Shown here: positions 1 through 5,592 of the stretch, piece by piece
How positions within the stretch are numbered: the stretch's first letter is position 1
How the letters are laid out: each line of letters begins with the position of its first letter
NCBI GenBank assembly: GCA_002415465.1
Contig: DHYT01000229.1
Coordinates: forward strand, 1-6,886
Origin: Desulfobulbaceae bacterium UBA5123
Lineage (GTDB): Bacteria; Desulfobacterota; Desulfobulbia; Desulfobulbales; UBA5123
Length of the DNA stretch: 6,886 bases
Reading direction: 5' to 3'
Notes under the pieces: generated by a model
What the model was told of the DNA's origin: nothing
Databases searched by the model: none
The model's input: the letters and a program-made list of their open reading frames with translations, nothing else
Made by a program: the position numbers and the translations under genes

Positions 1-1
1 C

Positions 2-1084
2 CCCAACGTTGAGGCCGGCCAGCTTGTCGCCCGTCGGGTGCCGCCGGTTGCCGGAACCGCCGGCATGGATGTGACCGGCAATGAAATTGCGCCGTCAGGC
101 GGCACCGCGGTTGTCCTGAACACGGATAAGACGGTGCGGTGTGTCAAGGGGGCGGGTGTTGAACTTTACTATGCGCAACAGGCCGGAGTCGTACGTCACG
201 AGGGGCAGGCGCTGTCGGTGGTGAATATCCTCACCTTGGAAAAGGGGGTTAACTACGAAACCGGGAACATTAATTTTGCCGGCGATGTGTTCATCAAGGG
301 GACGGTTGCCGAGGGTTTTTCGGTTCGCGCCGGTGGCAGCGTTACGGTTACGGGAACAGTTTCCGAGGGCGCGGAGATTGTCTCCGCCAATGGCGATGTG
401 ACGGTGGGGCGCGGGGTGGTGGGGCGGCGGACCAAGATTCTCGCCAAGGGGACAGTGCGCGTCCAGTTTGCGCATCATGTCACCCTCAAGGCCGGCAGAG
501 ATATCGTTGTCGGCAACTATCTCTATAATGCGGATATCTTTGCCGCTGAGAACGTTGAGGTTCGCAAGGGCGAAGGGGCGCGCGGCGGCAGTATCTGGGG
601 CGGGCGGACCGTGGCGTTGCAGCTGGTGCAGGCTTGGAGTGTCGGTTCGCCGTCATGGATTGCTACTGAGGTGGTGGCGGGTTATGACCCGGAAGCATCG
701 GAAAAGCGAGAACGGGTCGATGAGGCGATAACCAAGGCCAGTCAGCACCTCAACCGTATTCTCGATGTCTTCAAACTGTCGCGACTCGATCCTGAACTGA
801 TTCGGGCCACGATCACCCAGGCTGTCGGCAACCGCCGGCGATTTCTGGAGCAACAGGCGGGGTTGCTGGGGCAGTTGGCCACCTCGTATAAGGCGTTGCT
901 CGAGATGCGGCAAAGCTTGATCGCCGGCGCCTCCGCCGAACCGGAACCTAAGGCCATGATCACGGTGCGGGGCACCGCCTATCCGAAGGTGACCATTCGG
1001 GTCAAGCGGCAGAGCCTGAAGCTCAATCGTGAGTTTGAAGCGGTGACCTTTAAGCAGGGCGAAAAGGGGATCGAAACCTTTTGA
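2..1084 (+). CDS. FapA family (DUF342) protein, 5' end beyond the window
   Basis: The reading frame is open from the first bases of the window, so only the C-terminal 360 residues are present. An internal GTG at 38 is not a credible start, because family-like sequence (PNVEAGQLVARRVPPV) continues upstream of it. The visible part opens with the PP..GTAGMDVTG segment typical of FapA proteins. It continues with a right-handed beta-helix-like stretch of short G-x-V/I repeats (INFAGDVFIKGTVAEG, then SVTVTGTVSEGAEI and so on), and ends in a predicted helical or coiled-coil segment (about visible residues 235-310) plus a short beta-rich tail. There is no signal peptide or membrane segment in the visible part. 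FapA-family proteins are cytoplasmic; some have been linked to flagellar assembly and polar localisation, but the biochemical role is poorly defined. It converges on the thioredoxin-like gene with only 13 bases between stop codons. The family call is firm; the function is not. Confidence 0.88.
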   Translation, partial: PNVEAGQLVARRVPPVAGTAGMDVTGNEIAPSGGTAVVLNTDKTVRCVKGAGVELYYAQQAGVVRHEGQALSVVNILTLEKGVNYETGNINFAGDVFIKGTVAEGFSVRAGGSVTVTGTVSEGAEIVSANGDVTVGRGVVGRRTKILAKGTVRVQFAHHVTLKAGRDIVVGNYLYNADIFAAENVEVRKGEGARGGSIWGGRTVALQLVQAWSVGSPSWIATEVVAGYDPEASEKRERVDEAITKASQHLNRILDVFKLSRLDPELIRATITQAVGNRRRFLEQQAGLLGQLATSYKALLEMRQSLIAGASAEPEPKAMITVRGTAYPKVTIRVKRQSLKLNREFEAVTFKQGEKGIETF

Positions 1085-1090
1085 GTATCC

Positions 1091-1112
1091 GGCCCGACTA
1101 TCCTGTCAGGCC
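1091..1112. terminator. Inverted repeat between convergent genes, possible shared terminator
   Basis: GGCCCGAC (1091-1098) and GTCAGGCC (1105-1112) pair at seven of eight positions around a six-base loop. The repeat lies between the stop of the FapA-family gene and the 3' end of the thioredoxin-like gene, whose stop codon (1098-1100) it includes. Position and symmetry suit a terminator used from both sides. No T tract follows on either strand, so it does not fit a standard intrinsic terminator and the call is weak. Confidence 0.3.
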
Positions 1113-1592
1113 CTCCTTGAGCCATTCCTCCACCTGAAAGGGGCTGGGCATCCTGCCGCTGCTCATTACCTGCTCGTTGATGATCAGGGCCGGGGTCTGG
1201 GTCACCCCGTAGCGCCAGATCTCATCCAGTTCGTGGACCTGTTCGACGTCGGCCGCGATCCCCAACCGTTGCAACGCCTCGATGACCAGGGTGTTCAGCT
1301 TGTTGCAGCTGACGCAGCCCGGCCCCAGGATGCGGATGGCAAGCCCCGGCCCGCTTTCCACCTTCTCCCCACGCTGCTTGCGGATCTCCCGCCGCAGCGC
1401 CTCGCGGTACAACCCCGTTGATCCTGGCGGGATATAGTTTTCCTCGCTCACCGAGGCAAAGAGGCGTTCCAACGCCGTATCTTCGTCCAGTTCCGTGTCG
1501 CGGCAGATCCGATTGATGGCCGTGTCGAAACCGATCAGGCCGATGGTGGCGTTGCCGATCTTGATGGCGCGTTGGGTGGGGCGGTCGTTCAT
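1098..1592 (-). CDS. Thioredoxin/glutaredoxin-like CxxC protein with an N-terminal helical extension
   Basis: The protein has 164 residues. The C-terminal half (about 84-164) matches the small redox-active disulfide family (TM0996/MTH895 type): a beta strand, then GPGCVSCNKLN with the redox pair C93 and C96, a helix, and GVTQTPALIIN with the expected cis-proline P134, followed by a closing helix. These proteins exchange disulfides in the cytoplasm. Residues 1-80 form an unrecognised, mainly helical and charged extension (IGFDTAINRICRDTELDEDT, then EENYIPPGSTGLYREALRRE) with an extra Cys at 30, about as long as the redox domain itself. The ATG at 1592 was chosen because it lies 11 bases after the stop of the nuclease-helicase gene. 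The frame stays open up to 1823, but that would overlap the helicase gene and add non-family sequence. A weak ACGGAAAA lies upstream, so translational coupling is likely. The target is unknown. Confidence 0.87.
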   Translation of the reverse strand: MNDRPTQRAIKIGNATIGLIGFDTAINRICRDTELDEDTALERLFASVSEENYIPPGSTGLYREALRREIRKQRGEKVESGPGLAIRILGPGCVSCNKLNTLVIEALQRLGIAADVEQVHELDEIWRYGVTQTPALIINEQVMSSGRMPSPFQVEEWLKEGLTG

Positions 1593-1603
1593 GGCGTTTT
1601 CCG

Positions 1604-4600
1604 TTAGAAAAGGGTCATCTGCCGCCCGCTTGGGCGCGGTTTTGTTTTCCGGGCCGTCTCGTGTCGCAGCAGTTGCTGGGGGATTTCTCCGACAAAGCGG
1701 GAGATTTTCTGCTCCGTGGTCTTGCCGAAGAGGGTGCGGCGGCTTGCCGAGGTGAGGGAGAGGTGCTCGCCGGCGCGAGTGATCCCGACATACAAGAGCC
1801 TTCTTTCTTCCTCGATGTCGCAAGGTTTGCCGGGCAGGGCGCAGGGGAGGATGCCTTCTTCAAGGCCGACCAGAAACACCGCCGGGAACTCCAGCCCCTT
1901 GGCCGCGTGCAGGGTCATCAGCGATACCGCCTCGGCCCTGGGGTCGTAGACCGAGGCCTTGCCGGTTTGGCGCAGATGGTCGGCAAAGGCTGCGAGGTTG
2001 CGGCCAAAGGTTCCGGCCAGGGTCATGAAACGGTCACACTCCGGGGCGGCCGGGTTAACGGCAAGTTCCGGGATGGCGGCGGCAAGGGCTGCGGTGATGC
2101 CGTCTCTGTCGCAGCCGGCGCGGAAGCGGCCGATGGTGCCGGCGACGGCTTGCACGGCCGTAGCGATTTTCGCCGGCAGGGCGAGTGCGGGCAGGGCCGC
2201 GAAAAAATCGTGATGGAGGGGGATCTCCCGCTCCAGGCGGTCGATGGTGGCGGCGCCTATGCTGCCGGCGGTTCGCAGCAGGGCGAGATGCTCGCTGACG
2301 ACGCCGTTGGCGGCGGCGCGAACCAGGAGGCTTAACGGCCGCAGTTCCCTCCGCAGGTAAAAGGGGGTGGCGCCGATCAACTGCAAGGGGATGCCGCGCC
2401 GGTTCAGCGCCTCGGCAAGGGGGGCGGCCTGTTGGGAGAGGCGGTAGAGGACGGCGATGTCGGCAAAGGAGAGCTCGCTGCCGCCTGTGCCGCCGCGCCC
2501 GGAGTTGATGGAGAAGTTGCTGACCCCGCCCAGCAGCTCCTCGATCCGCTGGACGATGTATTCGGCCTCGCCCTGGGGGGTGGGCGCCGGATAGTAGGCG
2601 ACGGCGCCGGCAGGCTGCCGCTGCGGCCGGAGGATGACCTCGCCGCGCCGGTGGTTGTGGCCGATCACCCCAGTCGCCGCGTTCAGGATCGCCGGCGTCG
2701 AGCGATAGTTCCGTTCAAGGCTCAGGACGGTTACGTCGCCTTGCTTGGCAAAGTCGAAAAAACAGTTGAGGTCGGCGCCGCGAAAGCCGTAAATCGCCTG
2801 GTCGGGGTCGCCGATGGCGAAGATCTGCGTGTGTTCGGACAGCTGCAGCATCAGGCGGTATTGATCGTGGTTCAGGTCCTGAAATTCATCGACGAAAAGG
2901 AATCGCACCGCAACGGCTAGCCGCTCTCGGAAGGTTGTATCCGTTGCCAGCTTGGCAAGCATCGTCGGGATCACGTCGTCGAGATCGATGGCCGCGATCG
3001 CGGCAAGCTCGGCGAGGTATCGCGCTGTTTCCGCGGCCGGCGGCTCCTGCCGGTCGGCGGCCGGGGTGGCAAGGTAGTCGGCGACGGCACGGATGATAGC
3101 GTTGCGCGCGTGGCTGTCCGCGGCCGGGAAGAGCCGCTTGACGAGCAGTTCACGCTCCTCTTCGCCGATCACGGTGAGATCGGGCTGGTCGCGCCGGAGC
3201 CAATCCAGGCAGAAGCGGTGCAGGGTGCCGACAAAAACCTGTTCCGCGCGCGGGCCGGTTTCGTTGGTCAACCGCTCCCGGACCTCGGCGGCGGCGCGGT
3301 TGGTGAAGGTGATGGCGGCAAAGGTTTCCGGGGCAAGGGGTGGGTCGGTCAAGAGGCGTGCGATCCGTCGCACCAGGGTGAAGGTCTTGCCGGTGCCGGG
3401 ACCTGCCGCCACCAGGATTTTTTGGGCATCGCTGGCGATGGCCGCCTGCTGTTCGGGGTTAGCGGCGCGGGGGGGGGATGTCTTTGGTGCAGAAGGCGCC
3501 GGTGCCGGCAGCGGCTGCGTTTTCTGCCGGTTTGGCCGTTGCTTGCGGGGGATGCCGAACAGGCCGGTCTGGCCGGCCAGCTCGGCCAACTCCCCCTCGG
3601 CAAAGACCTTGATCACCCCGAACTCGCCGTCGTAGCCGGGCTGGCGGATCACCTTGCCGCTCCGCATCCGGTTGATCGCCTCGGCCAGCACCGGCGAGTA
3701 TTTTTGCCCTATCTCGTCGACGGGGGTAGTGCGCAGCAGGGCGAATTCGGAACCGAAGAGGTTGATCAACCGCCCATACTGGCTCATCACCCCCTTGCTG
3801 GCCGGGCCGGTGCCGATGATTTCGCCCAGCACCTCGGCAAGCGGGATCAGGCTTTCGACGGTGGGGGCGTTTTCCGGGTACAGCGGCTCCGTGCGGTCGG
3901 CCATCTCCATTACCCGGTGGAGAACGCCGACGGTGAGCGGCCGCGAACAGACCGGGCAGATGTCGGCCAGCCGCCGGCTCTCCGCTGGCTCGAGGCAGAC
4001 CGCGCATTTGCGGTGGCCGTCGCAGTGGTACTTGCCCTCCTCGGGAAAGAACTCGACGGTGCCGGCAAAGCCCGCGCCCGGTTTGCGGAGTGCGTCGCGC
4101 ATGGCGAAGAAGTTGAACTCGGCGTCAAAGATATTCACCTCGCGGCCCAGCTTGGCGGGCGAGTGGCAGTCGGAGTTCGAGATCAGGGTGAAGCGGTCCA
4201 GGGCCGAGATCAGCCGGTTCATCGCCGGGTCCGAGGAGAGGCCGGTTTCCAGGGCGAAGATATGGTCGGAGAGATCGCCGAAGCATTCCTCGATACCGTC
4301 AAAGCCCGACTTGGAGCCGAACAGCGAGAACCACGGCGTCCAGATATGGGCCGGGACCAGGAACCCGTCCGGCGCCTGTTCGAGGAGGATCTCCAGCAGG
4401 TCGCGGGAGTCGAGGCCGAGGATGGGGCGGCCGTCGGCCTCGATGTTGCCGATGCCGGCAAGCACGGTGTTGATCCGTTCCACCGAGGCAAAATCCGGGG
4501 CGTAGAGGATGTTGTGGACCTTGCGCACCTTGCCGTGCCGCTTGTAGATGGAGCTCACCTCGGCGGTGAGGGTGAAGCGGGTGGGGATCGGCGCCGGGGT

Positions 4601-4834
4601 GATGCCATGGATGGCGGGCGGGACGTTCTCGTCGCGGAGTTTAAAAAAACCCGGCTCGGCCTCGACCAGCTGCTCTTTCAGCTGCGCCAGCCAGCCGGGA
4701 TGGGTGAAGTCGCCGGTGCCGACCAGATGAATGCCCTTGACCCGCGCCCAGGCGGCCAGGCCGGCCAGGTTGCTGCTCTTGCTGGTGGCCCTGGAAAAGG
4801 GTGAGTGGATGTGAAGGTCGGCGAGATAGGGCAT
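1604..4834 (-). CDS. EndoQ-like PHP endonuclease fused to a UvrD/Rep-type helicase
   Basis: The protein has 1076 residues. Residues 1-425 resemble endonuclease Q, which nicks DNA 5' of deaminated bases. The PHP metal-ligand motifs are present: DLHIHSPFS (D6, H8, H10), GTGDFTHP (D42, H45), PAHIW (H163), ALETGLSSD (E196) and SNSDCHSP (D222, H224). A zinc-ribbon-like C277-x2-C280...C293-x2-C296 follows. A Pro/Ala/Lys linker (about 430-457) leads into an SF1A helicase: Q motif NPEQQAAI (459-466), Walker A AGPGTGKT (477-484), ITFTNRAA (508), VDEFQD (648-653), GDPDQAIYGFRGA (675-687), LERNYRS (706-712), TLHAAKGLEFP (974-984) and RRLLYVGITRA (1011-1021). All helicase motifs look intact. The protein ends in QMTLF, a beta-clamp-binding-like pentapeptide. 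The ATG at 4834 gives the expected family N-terminus (MPYLADLHIHSPFS); only a weak ACGGAA precedes it. The likely role, inferred, is repair of deaminated DNA. UvrD-family enzymes move 3' to 5'. Confidence 0.93.
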   Translation of the reverse strand: MPYLADLHIHSPFSRATSKSSNLAGLAAWARVKGIHLVGTGDFTHPGWLAQLKEQLVEAEPGFFKLRDENVPPAIHGITPAPIPTRFTLTAEVSSIYKRHGKVRKVHNILYAPDFASVERINTVLAGIGNIEADGRPILGLDSRDLLEILLEQAPDGFLVPAHIWTPWFSLFGSKSGFDGIEECFGDLSDHIFALETGLSSDPAMNRLISALDRFTLISNSDCHSPAKLGREVNIFDAEFNFFAMRDALRKPGAGFAGTVEFFPEEGKYHCDGHRKCAVCLEPAESRRLADICPVCSRPLTVGVLHRVMEMADRTEPLYPENAPTVESLIPLAEVLGEIIGTGPASKGVMSQYGRLINLFGSEFALLRTTPVDEIGQKYSPVLAEAINRMRSGKVIRQPGYDGEFGVIKVFAEGELAELAGQTGLFGIPRKQRPNRQKTQPLPAPAPSAPKTSPPRAANPEQQAAIASDAQKILVAAGPGTGKTFTLVRRIARLLTDPPLAPETFAAITFTNRAAAEVRERLTNETGPRAEQVFVGTLHRFCLDWLRRDQPDLTVIGEEERELLVKRLFPAADSHARNAIIRAVADYLATPAADRQEPPAAETARYLAELAAIAAIDLDDVIPTMLAKLATDTTFRERLAVAVRFLFVDEFQDLNHDQYRLMLQLSEHTQIFAIGDPDQAIYGFRGADLNCFFDFAKQGDVTVLSLERNYRSTPAILNAATGVIGHNHRRGEVILRPQRQPAGAVAYYPAPTPQGEAEYIVQRIEELLGGVSNFSINSGRGGTGGSELSFADIAVLYRLSQQAAPLAEALNRRGIPLQLIGATPFYLRRELRPLSLLVRAAANGVVSEHLALLRTAGSIGAATIDRLEREIPLHHDFFAALPALALPAKIATAVQAVAGTIGRFRAGCDRDGITAALAAAIPELAVNPAAPECDRFMTLAGTFGRNLAAFADHLRQTGKASVYDPRAEAVSLMTLHAAKGLEFPAVFLVGLEEGILPCALPGKPCDIEEERRLLYVGITRAGEHLSLTSASRRTLFGKTTEQKISRFVGEIPQQLLRHETARKTKPRPSGRQMTLF
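3469..3477 (-). repeat. Nine-base C homopolymer (coding strand) in the nuclease-helicase linker
   Basis: Nine consecutive G on the plus strand read as C9 in the coding strand, covering the end of S453, P454, P455 and the first base of R456. One extra C would bring a stop at 3459-3461 (about 458 residues); one fewer would run to a stop at 3349-3351 (about 494 residues). Either change would leave the nuclease module complete and remove the helicase. The tract is seen directly; any slippage is an inference. Confidence 0.9.
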
Positions 4835-4856
4835 GATCGTTCCGTCTGGGAATTTT

Positions 4857-4870
4857 CCGTTGCTGAACGG
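4857..4870 (-). other. Small hairpin in the leader of the nuclease-helicase gene
   Basis: CCGTT and AACGG pair perfectly around a four-base loop, 22 bases upstream of the start codon at 4834. It would form in the mRNA leader. No function is evident and five base pairs can occur by chance. Confidence 0.2.
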
Positions 4871-4888
4871 CCATCTTACCCAAGATTA

Positions 4889-4901
4889 TGGCGCCGCGCC
4901 A
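4889..4901. promoter_or_regulatory. 13-base palindrome, candidate operator in the divergent intergenic region
   Basis: TGGCGC and GCGCCA flank a single central C, a perfect inverted repeat too tight to form an RNA hairpin, so a protein-binding site is the more natural reading. On the minus strand it abuts CATAAT (4890-4885), a -10-like hexamer pointing to the nuclease-helicase gene, but no matching -35 lies at the right distance. In GC-rich DNA a palindrome of this size can be chance. Confidence 0.25.
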
Positions 4902-4943
4902 GCGGGGAATGCGGGAGATGGGAGGCGGGCAGGGGCGTTTCTG

Positions 4944-4972
4944 TTGTGGGGGAGAGATTCACGGTGTATGTT
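4944..4972 (+). promoter_or_regulatory. Weak sigma70-like promoter candidate for the 116-residue protein gene
   Basis: TTGTGG (4944-4949) and TATGTT (4967-4972) are 17 bases apart, upstream of the gene starting at 5050. The match is three of six at -35 and four of six at -10. It is the best candidate I see on the plus strand in the 215-base divergent gap, which otherwise shows no gene. Confidence 0.3.
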
Positions 4973-5049
4973 TTTCTTTCGACCGCAGCCATTTTGCCTA
5001 CGTCGGTCTCTCAACCGTTGCCCAACCCCAACCGAAAAGGATCTCCGCC

Positions 5050-5400
5050 ATGGTCAATCGCGCCGCCCTGATTTTGAAATTGAAGAAGCCCTTTGTTCAG
5101 TGGATTAACGAGACGAAACCGGACAAAGAATCCCCTGAGGTCACCGCAGCGGAGGTCAATCGGGAGCGCACCGTCTATCTGCTCAACGACCTCGACGCCG
5201 AAGGCCTGGATGAATGGATCGCCCTCAACTGCGCGAATCTGTTTGCCAGCGAATTGGAGGACTGGTGTGAAGACGAATCGCTCTGGCCGCAGAATCGGGA
5301 CATGAAGTTGTTCAAAAAATGGTTTGCCCCCGAATGTCATCCGGTGCTCATCGATGCCGGGGTCGGGCCGATTTTTGAAGATGAGGCGCCGTTGCAGTGA
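5050..5400 (+). CDS. Conserved-looking small acidic protein of unknown function
   Basis: The protein has 116 residues. The ATG at 5050 was chosen because AAAGGA (5036-5041) sits at good ribosome-binding distance; the frame is open further upstream but that stretch is low-complexity and non-coding in character. The product looks soluble, with no signal peptide or membrane segment, and is rich in Asp, Glu and Trp. It starts with a basic helix-like segment (MVNRAALILKLKKPFVQWIN), then an acidic middle (TVYLLNDLDAEGLDEWIALN) and a Trp/acid-rich stretch (FASELEDWCEDESLWP), then MKLFKKWFAPECHPVLID. It has three cysteines (61, 73, 96) in no metal-binding pattern. It resembles small hypothetical proteins I have seen in proteobacterial genomes, but I cannot name a family. 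It diverges from the nuclease-helicase gene and has its own likely terminator, so it is probably monocistronic. Confidence 0.85.
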   Translation: MVNRAALILKLKKPFVQWINETKPDKESPEVTAAEVNRERTVYLLNDLDAEGLDEWIALNCANLFASELEDWCEDESLWPQNRDMKLFKKWFAPECHPVLIDAGVGPIFEDEAPLQ

Positions 5401-5433
5401 CAACCTGGCCGATGGTCCTGTTTGCTTACTGCT

Positions 5434-5453
5434 CGCCCATGGCGCTGTTTTTT
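5434..5453 (+). terminator. Weak intrinsic terminator candidate after the 116-residue protein gene
   Basis: CGCC (5434-5437) and GGCG (5441-5444) pair around the triloop CAT. Three bases later a run of six T follows (5448-5453). The site lies 34 bases after the stop codon at 5400. The stem is short and the T tract is slightly displaced, so efficiency is uncertain. Confidence 0.4.
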
Positions 5454-5496
5454 GTGGGCAAAGGAGTTCCGAGGGGTAACGGCCCCAAGAGCCCGG

Positions 5497-5525
5497 TTGC
5501 CAAAAATATCCGCTCGGTGTATTTT
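5497..5525 (+). promoter_or_regulatory. Sigma70-type promoter candidate for the TrxB-like gene
   Basis: TTGCCA (5497-5502, five of six to the -35 consensus) and TATTTT (5520-5525, four of six to the -10) are separated by exactly 17 bases. Transcription would start near 5532 and give a leader of about 60 bases. It lies after the terminator candidate of the upstream gene, so the TrxB-like gene probably has its own start site. Confidence 0.5.
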
Positions 5526-5527
5526 TG
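5501..5527. promoter_or_regulatory. AT-rich inverted repeat over the promoter, candidate operator
   Basis: CAAAAATA (5501-5508) and TATTTTTG (5520-5527) are perfect reverse complements separated by 11 bases. The repeat covers the spacer and -10 box of the promoter candidate. The half-sites are centred 19 bases apart, roughly two helical turns, which suits a dimeric regulator. It could instead form an mRNA hairpin for read-through transcripts. Confidence 0.35.
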
Positions 5528-5592
5528 CGGCCATCATGCAACGAATTGTCCGGCCGGGTGTGGTCGTTAACGGATATGCAGGAGTGTTGAAG

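Noticed and set aside
1593..1823. Upstream extension of the thioredoxin-like protein to 241 residues
   Set aside because: The extra 77 residues overlap the last part of the helicase gene in another frame and look like shadow sequence; the ATG at 1592 just after the helicase stop fits an operon.
2465..2530. Ser/Gly-rich stretch in the helicase (about residues 769-790) as an insertion or recent expansion
   Set aside because: The surrounding helicase sequence continues in register and the stretch has no internal repeat at the DNA level; a flexible loop between helicase motifs is a sufficient explanation.
3110..4804. Long open frame of 564 codons on the plus strand opposite the nuclease-helicase gene
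   Set aside because: It lies wholly antisense to a gene with complete catalytic motifs, and its translation shows no domain, only Gly/Ala/Asp/Arg-rich sequence typical of the complement of GC-rich codons.
4847..4865. Sigma54-like site (TGGGAATTTTCCGTTGCT)
   Set aside because: The distance between the GG and GC dinucleotides is one or more bases too long for a sigma54 promoter, and it is almost 200 bases from the gene it would serve.
5422..5592. Upstream extension of the TrxB-like protein
   Set aside because: The family N-terminus (a short lead-in to VVIVGAG) begins at 5593, which has a ribosome-binding site. The upstream stretch contains the promoter and terminator candidates and reads as non-coding.
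5401..5592. Known riboswitch in the TrxB-like leader
   Set aside because: I looked for the conserved elements of TPP, cobalamin, glycine, SAM, cyclic di-GMP, fluoride and ZTP classes and found none; the predicted leader from the promoter candidate is only about 60 bases.
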